From Roseateles saccharophilus (GTDB taxonomy: Bacteria; Pseudomonadota; Gammaproteobacteria; Burkholderiales; Burkholderiaceae_C), in contig NZ_SMBU01000033.1 in the NCBI RefSeq assembly GCF_004342485.1, positions 1 to 58,519 of the forward strand: 58,519 nucleotides of DNA. Direction: 5' to 3'. A program made the position numbers and the translations under genes. Within the stretch, counting starts at the first letter, position 1. The number at the start of each line of letters is the position of its first letter. A model generated the notes under the pieces. The model was not told the origin of the DNA. It saw only the letters and a list, made by a program, of their open reading frames with translations, and did no database searches. Below, piece by piece: positions 39,290 through 47,688 of the stretch.

Positions 39290-40984
39290 ATGCGCGCAAC
39301 TCGCCCGGCCCTGCTGCTCACCCTCGTGCTCGTGGCCTGCGGCGGCGGTGGGGGCGGTTCTACGGCCACGCCGCCGCCCGACAGCCAGCCCGGCCTCACC
39401 GACACGACGGTCTATTCCTCGGCCGCAGACGCCTCCCTGCCCGGCGCCGTCGAGGCCGCCGCCGTCAGCGCGCAGACGCTGACGGCCGGCGGCCAGACCC
39501 TGGGCTACACGGCCACGGCCGGCCACCTGATCGCGCGCGACGCCACCGGCGCTGCCGAGGCGTCGATGTTCTACGTCGCCTACACGCTGCCCGGTGCCGA
39601 CGTGGCCATGCGCCCCGTCACCTTCCTCTACAACGGCGGCCCCGGCTCGGCCTCCGTCTGGCTGCAGCTGGGCAGCTTCGGCCCCAAGCGACTGGTTACC
39701 GGCGTGCCCGACACGACGGCTGCGCGGCCCTTCGCGATGGTGGACAACGCCGAGCATCTGCTCGGCCAGACCGACCTCGTCTTCATCAATGCGGTGGGCA
39801 CAGGCTACTCCGAGGCCATCGCGCCGTTCACCAACCGCAGCTTCTGGGGCGTGGACAGTGACGCGGCGTTGTTCCGCGACTTCATCCAGCGCTACCTTGC
39901 CGCGAACAACCGCGCGGCCTCGCCCAAATACCTCTACGGCGAGAGCTATGGCGGCCCGCGCACGGCCGTGCTCGCGCGCCGGCTGCAGGACGTGGGCGTC
40001 ATGCTCGACGGCCTGGTGCTGCAGTCGCCCGCGCTGGACTACAACAGCAACTGCGGCATCGGCGCGGGCCAGGGCTGCAGCGGCTATCTGCCCAGCCTGG
40101 CGATGGTCGGCGCCTTCCACCGCCTGACCCAGCCGCTGCCCACCGACCTGGCCGGCTGGGCCAACCAGGCGCGCAACTACGCCGACCAGGTCTACGCACC
40201 GGCGCTGCAGGCCTTCATCACCAGCGGCACGCAGGCGCCCGCGCTGTGGCAGCCCCTGGCCGACCTGACCGGCCTGGCCGCCTCGCGCTGGCAGGCCTCG
40301 CTCAATGTCGCGGCCGACGACTATCGCCAATGGCTCATCGCCGGCCAGCTGCTCGGTCGTTACGACGGCCGCATGAAGGCACCCACCGGCAGCCCACTCG
40401 CGTCCGAAGGCGACCCCTCCAGCACCTGGCTGACCGACAGCTTCGCCACCGGCATCGCCACCCATCTGCGCGACCAGCTCGGCTACCGCAACGCGTCCAC
40501 CTATGTGCTGCTCAGCGATGCGGCCAGCGCCTGGGACTTCAGCCACGCCGGGCGCAGCCTGCCGGACACGCTGCCCGACCTCGCCGCGGCGCTGGCGCAG
40601 AACGCGCGGCTGCGCGTGCTGGCCGTCAGCGGCTATCACGACCTCGCCACGCCCTTTCACCTGACCGAAACGGACCTGGCCCGCGTCGATGCCAGCCGCG
40701 TCAAGCTGCGCAGCTACGCCGGCGGCCACATGAGCTATCTGGACGACACGACCCGCCCGCAGCAGCTCGCCGACCTGAAAGCCTTCTACGCCGGCACGCT
40801 GGCCCTGCGTGCCGCGGCCGACCTGGGGCCCGAGCGCCGTGCGCTGGAGGCCCGGCCTGTCATCGCGCAGGACCGGGCCGGCACGCCGCAGCAGCCGGGC
40901 AGCGTCGCGCCGACGCACGAGAAGGCCGTGCAGGCACCGCTGCGCGATCCCTGGGTGCCGCCGCGGACAATGCAGGTCCGATGA
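39290..40984 (+). CDS. Lipoprotein S10-family serine carboxypeptidase
   Basis: 564 aa. Lipobox LVLVAC near residue 17 followed by a Gly-rich spacer, so it should be membrane-anchored in the envelope. Catalytic triad visible: Ser219 in GESYGG, Asp451 in SGYHDLATPF and His480 in GGHMSYLD; FLYNGGPGSAS forms the oxyanion region. S10 enzymes trim C-terminal residues. First gene of a set with overlapping ATGA junctions (hydrolase, then thioesterase-acetyltransferase). Confidence 0.93.
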   Translation: MRATRPALLLTLVLVACGGGGGGSTATPPPDSQPGLTDTTVYSSAADASLPGAVEAAAVSAQTLTAGGQTLGYTATAGHLIARDATGAAEASMFYVAYTLPGADVAMRPVTFLYNGGPGSASVWLQLGSFGPKRLVTGVPDTTAARPFAMVDNAEHLLGQTDLVFINAVGTGYSEAIAPFTNRSFWGVDSDAALFRDFIQRYLAANNRAASPKYLYGESYGGPRTAVLARRLQDVGVMLDGLVLQSPALDYNSNCGIGAGQGCSGYLPSLAMVGAFHRLTQPLPTDLAGWANQARNYADQVYAPALQAFITSGTQAPALWQPLADLTGLAASRWQASLNVAADDYRQWLIAGQLLGRYDGRMKAPTGSPLASEGDPSSTWLTDSFATGIATHLRDQLGYRNASTYVLLSDAASAWDFSHAGRSLPDTLPDLAAALAQNARLRVLAVSGYHDLATPFHLTETDLARVDASRVKLRSYAGGHMSYLDDTTRPQQLADLKAFYAGTLALRAAADLGPERRALEARPVIAQDRAGTPQQPGSVAPTHEKAVQAPLRDPWVPPRTMQVR

Positions 40985-41910
40985 CCCCGCCCACCCAGCT
41001 CCTGACCCCGCGCATGGCCGGGTTGCTCGAACGCATCCACCGCGCCAACCGCCCGCCCTTCCACAGCCTCACACCGCGCGAGGCCCGTTTGGCCTATCGC
41101 ATGGGTGCCGAGATCCTCGACCTGCCGCGCGCGCCACTGCCGCGCGTGCAGGACCTCGAAGCCGCCGGCCGGCCCGCGCGCCTCTACGCACCGAGCGACG
41201 CCCGGCTGCCCGTGCTGCTCTATCTGCACGGCGGCGGCTTCACCATCGGTGACCTGGAGACGCACGACAGCCTGTGCCGGCAACTGGCCCTGCGCAGCGG
41301 CGCCGCCGTGCTGGCGCTGGACTACCGCCTTGCGCCCGAACACCGCTTCCCGGCGGCCGTGGACGACGCCTGGGCCGCGCTGGCCTGGCTGCACGAGCAG
41401 GCCGGAACGCTGGGCCTGGACGGCTCGCGCCTGGCCGTCGGCGGCGACAGCGCCGGTGGCACGCTGGCTGCCGGCGCCGCCTTCTTCGCCCGCGACCGCG
41501 GCCTGCCGCTGGCGCTGCAGCTGCTCATCACGCCGGGCACCGCCAGCCAGCCCTGCACGGCCTCGCACAGGCTCTTCGCCAACGGCTTCCTGCTCGACGC
41601 GGCCAGCATCGCCTGGTTCTTCGACCACTACATCGACCACGGCCAGCGCCACGACTGGCGTTTCGCGCCGCTGGAAGCCGAGGACCATGCCGGCCTTGCG
41701 CCGGCCTGCGTCGTGCTGGCCGAGTGCGACCCCCTCGTCGACGAAGGCGTCGCCTATGCCGACACCTTGCGCGCGGCCGGTGTGCCGGTGCAACTGGAGC
41801 TGTATCGTGGCGTTACCCATGACTTCATCAAGATGGGCCGGCACATCCCGGAGGCGCTGAGCGCGCTGGACGCCTGTGCCGCCGCAATCAGGGAGCAACT
41901 CAAGCCATGA
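40981..41910 (+). CDS. Alpha/beta hydrolase, HSL/esterase family
   Basis: 309 aa. Oxyanion motif LYLHGGGFTIGD, nucleophile Ser157 in GGDSAGG, Asp in AECDPLVDEG and His in GVTHDFIKMG, the standard hormone-sensitive lipase-like set; likely a short-chain carboxylesterase. Start overlaps the peptidase stop (ATGA), and its own stop overlaps the next start. Confidence 0.93.
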   Translation: MTPPTQLLTPRMAGLLERIHRANRPPFHSLTPREARLAYRMGAEILDLPRAPLPRVQDLEAAGRPARLYAPSDARLPVLLYLHGGGFTIGDLETHDSLCRQLALRSGAAVLALDYRLAPEHRFPAAVDDAWAALAWLHEQAGTLGLDGSRLAVGGDSAGGTLAAGAAFFARDRGLPLALQLLITPGTASQPCTASHRLFANGFLLDAASIAWFFDHYIDHGQRHDWRFAPLEAEDHAGLAPACVVLAECDPLVDEGVAYADTLRAAGVPVQLELYRGVTHDFIKMGRHIPEALSALDACAAAIREQLKP

Positions 41911-42764
41911 AACGCACCGACTTCCGCCACCTCGAGCCGCTGCGCGTGCGCTGGGCCGAGATCGACGCCCAGGGCATCGTCTTCAACGGCCACTACCTGA
42001 CCTATCTCGACACCGCCGTCAGCGGCTACTGGCGGGCGCTGGCCATTCCCTACGCCGACACGATGAAGAGCCTGGGCGGCGACCTCTATGTGCGCCGCGC
42101 GTCGCTGGACTACCGCGGCTCGGCCCGCTACGACGACCGGCTGGACATCGGCATCCGCTGCCGCGAGTTCGGCAACAGCTCGATGAAGGTCGACGGTGCC
42201 ATCTTCCATGGCGACCAGATGCTGGTGCAGGCCGAGATGGTCTACGTCTTCGCCGACACGGCCACGCAGACGCCGCTGCGGCTGCCCGACGCGCTGCGCG
42301 GCCTGATGCATGACTTCGAGGCCGGCCAGCCGGTGGTCGACGTGGCGCTGGGCGCCTGGTCCGAGCACGGTGCCGCGGCCGCGGCCATCCGCCGCCAGGT
42401 CTTCATCGAGGAGCAGCACATCCCGGCCGACATGGAATGGGACGCCGCCGACGCCAGCTGCCTGCATGCGCTGGCGCGCAACCGCTTCGGCCTGCCGCTG
42501 GCCACCGGCCGGCTGCTGGAGCATGTGCCCGGCGTCGCCAAGATCGGCCGCATGGCCGTGCTGCGCGCGATGCGCGGCGGCCAGATCGGCCGCCAGGTGC
42601 TGGAGGCGCTGATGGCCGAGGCGAAGCGGCAGGGCTACCGCGAGGTGCTGCTGCATGCCCAGCTGTCGGCCGAGAACTTCTATCTGCGGGCCGGCTTCCA
42701 GCGCAGGGGCCAGCCTTTTGAAGAGGCGGGCATCGGGCATGTGGAAATGGTCAGGGCGCTATGA
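41907..42764 (+). CDS. Fused YbgC-type acyl-CoA thioesterase and GNAT acetyltransferase
   Basis: 285 aa with two domains. Residues 1-135: hot-dog thioesterase with VRWAEIDAQGIVFNGHYLTYLD (Asp near 20 in the catalytic position). Residues about 148-285: GNAT of the ElaA-like kind with VFIEEQHIPADMEWD and KIGRMAVLRAMRGGQIG. The single frame is continuous with no stop between them. The combination suggests removal of an acyl-CoA and transfer on one polypeptide, but no substrate is known to me. Last of the three overlapping genes. Confidence 0.9.
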   Translation: MKRTDFRHLEPLRVRWAEIDAQGIVFNGHYLTYLDTAVSGYWRALAIPYADTMKSLGGDLYVRRASLDYRGSARYDDRLDIGIRCREFGNSSMKVDGAIFHGDQMLVQAEMVYVFADTATQTPLRLPDALRGLMHDFEAGQPVVDVALGAWSEHGAAAAAIRRQVFIEEQHIPADMEWDAADASCLHALARNRFGLPLATGRLLEHVPGVAKIGRMAVLRAMRGGQIGRQVLEALMAEAKRQGYREVLLHAQLSAENFYLRAGFQRRGQPFEEAGIGHVEMVRAL

Positions 42765-42818
42765 GCCTGATCGGCGGACAATCGCGGGCCGGTGATCCTC
42801 TCATTCGAAAGGTCTCTC

Positions 42819-43049
42819 ATGTCTGACCTTGTTGCCGACCTGGCCGCGCAGGGCCGCAGCCTGACACCGGAAGAACGCGTGCGTCTGCTCGACCTGCTGC
42901 TGGAATCCCTGCAGCCTGGCGACGCGCCTGCGGACGACGAGGCCTGGGCGCAGGAGATCGCTCGTCGCGTCTCAGCCCACGAGCGCGGCGAGGGCGAGTT
43001 GCACGGCATGGACGAGGTTCTGGCCGAAGCACGCCGCCTCGCACCTTGA
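42819..43049 (+). CDS. Addiction-module antitoxin (unstable antitoxin family)
   Basis: 76 aa. Contains LTPEERVRLLDLLLESLQP, the core of the short addiction-module proteins paired with ParE/RelE toxins, and an acidic linker (DAPADDEAWAQEIARR). AAAGG precedes the ATG at 42819; a GTG at 42792 is an alternative. Its stop overlaps the toxin start by 4 bp (ATGA type), so translation is coupled. Confidence 0.85.
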   Translation: MSDLVADLAAQGRSLTPEERVRLLDLLLESLQPGDAPADDEAWAQEIARRVSAHERGEGELHGMDEVLAEARRLAP

Positions 43050-43361
43050 AGCCACTGCGCCTGCGCGCCGAAGCGCGTGCGGAACTGCTGCGCGAGACCG
43101 CCTACTACGAAAGCAAGCGTGAAGGCACGGGGCGGCGTTTCCGGGAGGCCGTCGCGGCATCGTTCGAACTGATCCGCCGCTTTCCGGCGGGTGGTGCGTC
43201 CGGCCCAGCTGAGACGCGCCGAACCAAGGTCAGGGGCTTTCCGTTCACCATCGTTTACCGGGACGAGCCTGCTGCGGCCATCGTGTTCGCCATCTCGCCA
43301 TCTCGCCATCTCGCCGGATCGCCACCAGCCCGGCTACTGGCTGCCCAGAACCCATGTCTGA
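43046..43361 (+). pseudogene. ParE/RelE-family toxin gene, frameshifted by tandem repeat
   Basis: The first about 85 codons encode a normal ParE-like toxin start (RRFREAVAASFELIRRFP, then RGFPFTIVYRDEPAAAIVFAI). At 43288-43311 three copies of CGCCATCT replace what would be one: deleting two copies gives FAISPDRHQPGYWLPRTHV and a TGA at 43359-43361, a typical family C-terminus that ends exactly where the convergent gene ends. As it stands, the frame instead runs on to 43558 with an unrelated 85-residue tail. Adding one repeat unit would also restore the frame, so the gene could switch on and off. Confidence 0.85.
43288..43311 (+). repeat. 8-bp tandem repeat, three copies, in toxin gene
   Basis: CGCCATCT repeated three times without error, followed by CGCCGGAT. 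Eight is not a multiple of three, so every gain or loss changes the reading frame of the toxin gene. Confidence 0.95.
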
Positions 43362-43616
43362 TCAACCCAGCATCTCGAACCGTTCGACCTTGCGCTCGCT
43401 GGCCATCCAAACTGCCATCGCCGCAGCCACGCCAGGCTCACGGTGGCTCCAGCCCTCGGGGTAGATCTCCATCCATGTCCAGCGCCCTTGGTCATCGGGC
43501 TCGGGCCGCTGCAGCAGCTCGATGGGCGCCTCGACGCGGGCCTTGCGGAAGGCGATGAGGGCCGCGTCGGCATGCTCGGCCGCGACGCGGTAGTAGACGT
43601 AGAGCTGCACGCTCAC
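43362..43616 (-). CDS. DUF4936-like small protein
   Basis: 84 aa from a GTG at 43616 that overlaps the ygfZ stop. YVYYRVAAEHADAAL, then PEPDDQGRWTWMEIYP, is typical of the short betaproteobacterial proteins found after ygfZ. Function unknown; cytoplasmic, ferredoxin-like alpha/beta fold is plausible. The readthrough tail of the frameshifted toxin frame overlaps most of it in antisense. Confidence 0.85.
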   Translation of the reverse strand: MSVQLYVYYRVAAEHADAALIAFRKARVEAPIELLQRPEPDDQGRWTWMEIYPEGWSHREPGVAAAMAVWMASERKVERFEMLG

Positions 43617-44512
43617 TCCTGCGGGGGAATCTCGTAGGGCAGGGCGCGTGGTTGCAACGTCGCACCGCTGGCCCTGCCCAGATGCAGGCTGCCGCCCTCC
43701 AGAGCCGCGAGCTTGATCTCGGCGGCGACGACCGAGCGGCCCGCGCGCGAACCGCAGCCGGCCACGACGCCGGCCGGCTGCTCGGGGTCGGCGCTGTGGA
43801 AGATCTCCTGGCCGACCGTGGCCGCGGCATCGGTCTCGAAGACCTGCAGCCGGCGTTTCAGCGTGCCGCGGTACTGGCTGCGCGCGACGATCTCCTGGCC
43901 GGGGTAGCAACCCTTCTTGAAGCTCACGCCGCCCAGCACCTCGAAGTTGATCATCTGCGGCACGAAGGCCTCGACGGTCGCGGCGCGTACCCAGGCCATG
44001 CCGGCCGCGGCTTCGGCCCAGGCCCAGTCGTCGGGCGGCAATGCGTCGCCGGCCGGCGCAGGGGCGGCTGCCGGCTGCACGCGCAGCGCGCGTCCCGGGC
44101 CCGGCAACGCGATCTGCACCGCGTCGCCTTCGCGCGCCAGCGTCCAGGCTTCGGCCGCGGGCGTGCCCAGCAGGCCGTAGACGGCGAACTCCGCGCTCGC
44201 GTCGCTGAGCTTGCACTTCGCGCGCAGCACGAACATCGAAAGCCGCTTCAGCGTCGCGGCCAGCGTGTCGGCCGGCAGGGCCAGCAGGATCTCGCTGTCA
44301 TTCCCATCTTGGCCGCCGCGCCAGCCCACCAGCGTCGCCAGCAGCCGGCCCTTGGCCGTGCAGAAGCCGGCCAGGCGGGCGTGCTCGCGGTCGAGCAGCG
44401 CGAAGTCCTGGGTCAGCTGGCCGTGCAGGAAGCTGGCGGCGTCCGCGCCCTGGGCGCGGATCACGCCCCAGTCGGAGAGGTGGAGGCAGGAGGTTTGGAG
44501 GGATTCGACCAT
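43613..44512 (-). CDS. ygfZ: Folate-binding Fe-S cluster repair protein YgfZ
   Basis: 299 aa GcvT-like protein. KKGCYPGQEIVAR with the conserved Cys is the defining motif; SFLHGQLTQDF and GFCTAKGRLLA are also conserved. YgfZ helps maintain Fe-S enzymes such as MiaB using folate. Divergent from mltG, 48 bp apart, an arrangement common in Proteobacteria. Confidence 0.95.
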   Translation of the reverse strand: MVESLQTSCLHLSDWGVIRAQGADAASFLHGQLTQDFALLDREHARLAGFCTAKGRLLATLVGWRGGQDGNDSEILLALPADTLAATLKRLSMFVLRAKCKLSDASAEFAVYGLLGTPAAEAWTLAREGDAVQIALPGPGRALRVQPAAAPAPAGDALPPDDWAWAEAAAGMAWVRAATVEAFVPQMINFEVLGGVSFKKGCYPGQEIVARSQYRGTLKRRLQVFETDAAATVGQEIFHSADPEQPAGVVAGCGSRAGRSVVAAEIKLAALEGGSLHLGRASGATLQPRALPYEIPPQE

Positions 44513-44560
44513 AGGCGGGAATTATCATCGGCGCCCTTTTGACCGGGCTTTTCACAGGGC

Positions 44561-45553
44561 ATGAAGTGGCTATTGCGGGCAGTGCTCGCGTTGTTGTTGA
44601 TGGCGGCACTGGCCGCAGGCGCCGTGTGGCAATGGCTGCGCAGCCCGCTGGATCTGGCTGCGCCGTCGGTGGAGCTGTCCATCGAGTCGGGCACCAACCC
44701 GGCCGAGGTGGCCCGTGCCTGGGTCGCGGCCGGCGTGCAGGCCGACGCCCGCTGGCTCTACCAGTGGTTCAAGTGGTCGGGCCAGGCCAAGCAGATCCGC
44801 GCCGGCAGCTACGAGGTGCACGCCGGCATCACGCCGCGCGCGCTGCTGGACAAGATGGTGCGCGGCGACCAGGTGCTGGAGCAGTTGCGGCTGATCGAGG
44901 GCTGGAACTGGCGGCAGGTGAGGGCGGCCATGGCAGCGGCGCCCAACCTGAAGCCGCGCACGGCGCAGATGGGCGATGCGGAGATCATGGCGGCGCTGGG
45001 CGAGCCCGGTGCCGCGCCCGAGGGCCGCTTCTTCCCCGACACCTATGCCTACAGCCGCGGCGTCAGTGATTTGACGGTGCTCAGGCGCGCCCACGAAGCG
45101 ATGAAGAGGCGCCTCGCCGCGGCCTGGGGCCAGCGTGCGTCCGGCCTGCCGCTGAAGAATGTCGACGAGGCGCTGGTCCTCGCCTCCATCGTCGAGAAGG
45201 AGACCGGCGCCGCGAGCGACCGCAGCAAGGTCGCCGCCGTCTTCATGAACCGGCTGCGCGTGGGCATGCCGCTGCAGACCGACCCGACCGTCATCTACGG
45301 CCTGGGCGAGGCCTATGACGGCAACCTGCACAAGCGCGACCTGACGACGGACACGCCCTACAACACCTACACCCGCGCCGGCCTGCCGCCGACGCCCATC
45401 GCGATGCCCGGCGCGGCCTCGCTGCAGGCGGCGCTGAACCCGGCCGCGGTGAAGTCGCTCTATTTCGTCTCGCGGGGCGACGGCAGCAGCGAGTTCAGCG
45501 ACGACCTCTCCGCGCACAATCGCGCGGTCAACAAATACATCCGCGGCAAGTAG
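44561..45553 (+). CDS. mltG: Endolytic murein transglycosylase MltG
   Basis: 330 aa inner-membrane enzyme that cuts nascent glycan strands. N-terminal helix (about 3-25), LysM-like part with GSYEVHAGITPRALLDKM, and the YceG catalytic part with the IVEKETG motif near residue 210, which carries the active-site Glu, plus LQTDPTVIYG and YNTYTRAGLPPTPI. First gene of mltG-tmk-holB-pilZ-tatD; its TAG shares one base with the tmk GTG. Confidence 0.95.
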   Translation: MKWLLRAVLALLLMAALAAGAVWQWLRSPLDLAAPSVELSIESGTNPAEVARAWVAAGVQADARWLYQWFKWSGQAKQIRAGSYEVHAGITPRALLDKMVRGDQVLEQLRLIEGWNWRQVRAAMAAAPNLKPRTAQMGDAEIMAALGEPGAAPEGRFFPDTYAYSRGVSDLTVLRRAHEAMKRRLAAAWGQRASGLPLKNVDEALVLASIVEKETGAASDRSKVAAVFMNRLRVGMPLQTDPTVIYGLGEAYDGNLHKRDLTTDTPYNTYTRAGLPPTPIAMPGAASLQAALNPAAVKSLYFVSRGDGSSEFSDDLSAHNRAVNKYIRGK

Positions 45554-46170
45554 TGACCGGCAGATTCATCTCGTTCGAAGGCATTGACGGTGCCGGCAAG
45601 TCCACCCATATCCAGGCCGTGGCCGACTGGTTCCGCGCGCGCGGCGCCGACGTGCAGCTCAGCCGCGAGCCCGGCGGCACGCCGCTGGCCGAGACGCTGC
45701 GCGACATCGTGCTGAAGGAGCCGATGGGCGCGCTGACCGAGTTGCTGCTGATGTTCGCCGGCCGCCGCGACCATGTCGAAACCGTCATCCGCCCGGCGCT
45801 GGCGGCCGGCAGGACCCTGCTCTGCGACCGCTTCACCGACGCCAGCTTCGCCTACCAGGGCGGCGGCCGCGGCCTGCCGCTGTCGGTGCTGAACCCGCTG
45901 GCCGACTGGGTGCAGGAAGGCACCGAGCCCGAGCTGACGCTGTGGTTCGACCTGCCCGCGGAACAGGCCGCCGCGCGCCGCGCGAGCGCACGCGAGGCCG
46001 ACCGCATCGAGCAGCAGGACCTGGACTTCTTCGAGCGCGTGCGCGCCGGCTACGCGGCCCGTGCGGCCCAGGCGCCGGATCGCATCGTGCGCATCGATGC
46101 GAGCGGCACGGTCGAGCAGGTCGGTGCGGCGGTGCTGGCCGTGCTGGCAAGGCGCTATCCGACATGCTGA
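45553..46170 (+). CDS. tmk: Thymidylate kinase
   Basis: 205 aa, GTG start at 45553. P-loop FEGIDGAGKST, SREPGGTPLAE, the DRFTDASFAYQGGGRGL lid-proximal block and LWFDLP. Phosphorylates dTMP to dTDP. Overlaps holB by 7 bp. Confidence 0.97.
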   Translation: MTGRFISFEGIDGAGKSTHIQAVADWFRARGADVQLSREPGGTPLAETLRDIVLKEPMGALTELLLMFAGRRDHVETVIRPALAAGRTLLCDRFTDASFAYQGGGRGLPLSVLNPLADWVQEGTEPELTLWFDLPAEQAAARRASAREADRIEQQDLDFFERVRAGYAARAAQAPDRIVRIDASGTVEQVGAAVLAVLARRYPTC

Positions 46171-47168
46171 ACGCCGACCTGCCCTGGCTGCATGCGCCGC
46201 TGGCCGAGGCGCTGGCGCGGGCGCGCTCGCATGCGCTGCTGGTGCAGGGGCCGGCCGGCGTGGGCCAGCTGGAGCTGGCCGTCAAGCTCGCGCAGAGCTG
46301 GCTCTGCGAAGCCGCCGCACCCGGTGCGCCGGCCTGCAACCACTGCGCCAGCTGCAAGCTCTTCGCCAGCGGCACGCATCCCGACTTCCAGCTGCTGCTG
46401 CCCGAAGCCTTGGAGGCCCCGGCGCGCGAGTCGCTCGGCCTGCCCTTCGAGGAACCCGACGCCAAGGCCGGCAAGGCCAAGCCCAGCCGCGAGATCAAGG
46501 TCGAGGCGGTGCGCAACCTGCTCGCGTTCGCTCAGGCCACGTCGGCGCGCGGCCGCGCCAAGGTGGCCGTCATCTTCCCGGCCGAAGCCCTGAACGGCGT
46601 CGCCGCGAATGCGCTGCTGAAGACGCTGGAGGAGCCCTCGGGCCTGCTGCGCTTCGTGCTCGCCAGCCACGACAGCGCCGGCCTGCTGCCCACCATCCGC
46701 AGCCGCTGCCAGCCGCTGCCCCTGGCCCTGCCGGAGCGCGCCGCTGCGCTGGCCTGGCTGGCCGCCAAGGGCGTGGAGGGCGGCGAGGGCCTGCTCGCCG
46801 CTACGGGCGGCCGGCCGCAGCAGGCGCTGGCCTGGGCCGAAGCGGGGCTGACGGACGCGGCCTGGCAGGCAGTCCCGAAGCGGGTGGCGCGCGGCGAGGT
46901 GGCGGCGCTGTCGGACTGGGCGCCGCCCCGCGTCATCGACGCACTGCAGCGCCTGTGCCACGACCTGCTGCGCCGCAGCCACGGCCAGCCCGGCCAGTTC
47001 TTCGCCGCCGCGGCCCTGCCGGCGCCGAAGCGCGCCGCGCCGCTGCTGGCCTGGGATGCCGAGCTGCGCCGCGCGGCCCGGCATGCCGACCACCCGCTGA
47101 ACGCCGGCCTGTGGATCGAGGCCCTGGTGGCCCAGGCCCAGGCCGCGATGGCCGCCGCCGCGCGCTGA
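46164..47168 (+). CDS. holB: DNA polymerase III delta' subunit
   Basis: 334 aa clamp-loader subunit. AAA+ core with a degenerate P-loop (QGPAGVGQLELA), as expected since delta' does not hydrolyse ATP; zinc-binding Cys cluster CNHCASC; sensor region ALLKTLEEPSG; SRCQPLPL. An inserted charged stretch (PDAKAGKAKPSRE) lies between the Cys cluster and IKVEAVR. Position after tmk supports the call. Confidence 0.95.
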   Translation: MLNADLPWLHAPLAEALARARSHALLVQGPAGVGQLELAVKLAQSWLCEAAAPGAPACNHCASCKLFASGTHPDFQLLLPEALEAPARESLGLPFEEPDAKAGKAKPSREIKVEAVRNLLAFAQATSARGRAKVAVIFPAEALNGVAANALLKTLEEPSGLLRFVLASHDSAGLLPTIRSRCQPLPLALPERAAALAWLAAKGVEGGEGLLAATGGRPQQALAWAEAGLTDAAWQAVPKRVARGEVAALSDWAPPRVIDALQRLCHDLLRRSHGQPGQFFAAAALPAPKRAAPLLAWDAELRRAARHADHPLNAGLWIEALVAQAQAAMAAAAR

Positions 47169-47205
47169 GCCCGAATGCCGTATCCGGGCTGACTACACTG
47201 GGGCC

Positions 47206-47652
47206 ATGAGCGACGCCAATTCCAAGCCCGGTCAGAACGCGCAATTCCAAGCCAGCCAACTGAGCAGCCCGATGGCGCTGCCCACGGCAGGCGGCGCGGC
47301 GGCCGGCTCGGGTGCGCGGCCCAGCGTCATCCAGCTCGTGTTCCGCGAAAAGTCGGCGTTGTACGCGGCCTATATCCCGGCCTTCGCCGAGGGCGGGCTG
47401 TTCGTACCGACGACGCGCGACTACAAGCTCGGCGAAGACATCTATTTGCTGCTCGCCCTGCCCGAAGACAACCAGCGCTACCCGGTGGCCGGCAAGGTTG
47501 CCTGGCTGACGCCGGCCAATGCCTCCGGGGGCCGCACCCAGGGCGTCGGCGTGCGCTTCCCCGGCGACGAGAAGACGCGGCTGATCCGCGTGCGCATCGA
47601 GGAAATCCTCGGCACGGCCATCTCGTCGAGCAAGCCGACCCAGACCCTCTAG
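47206..47652 (+). CDS. pilZ: PilZ-domain protein, type IV pilus PilZ
   Basis: 148 aa. After a disordered N-terminus, a PilZ beta-barrel (about 40-135: YIPAFAEGGLFVPTT, LLLALPEDNQRYPVAGKVAWLTP, GVGVRF). It lacks the N-terminal RxxxR c-di-GMP motif, as in genuine type IV pilus PilZ proteins, which bind PilB/FimX instead. Located after holB as in Pseudomonas. Confidence 0.92.
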   Translation: MSDANSKPGQNAQFQASQLSSPMALPTAGGAAAGSGARPSVIQLVFREKSALYAAYIPAFAEGGLFVPTTRDYKLGEDIYLLLALPEDNQRYPVAGKVAWLTPANASGGRTQGVGVRFPGDEKTRLIRVRIEEILGTAISSSKPTQTL

Positions 47653-47688
47653 CGCCCGCGCGCAAGCCGCGGCGCGTCAATCCCCGCC

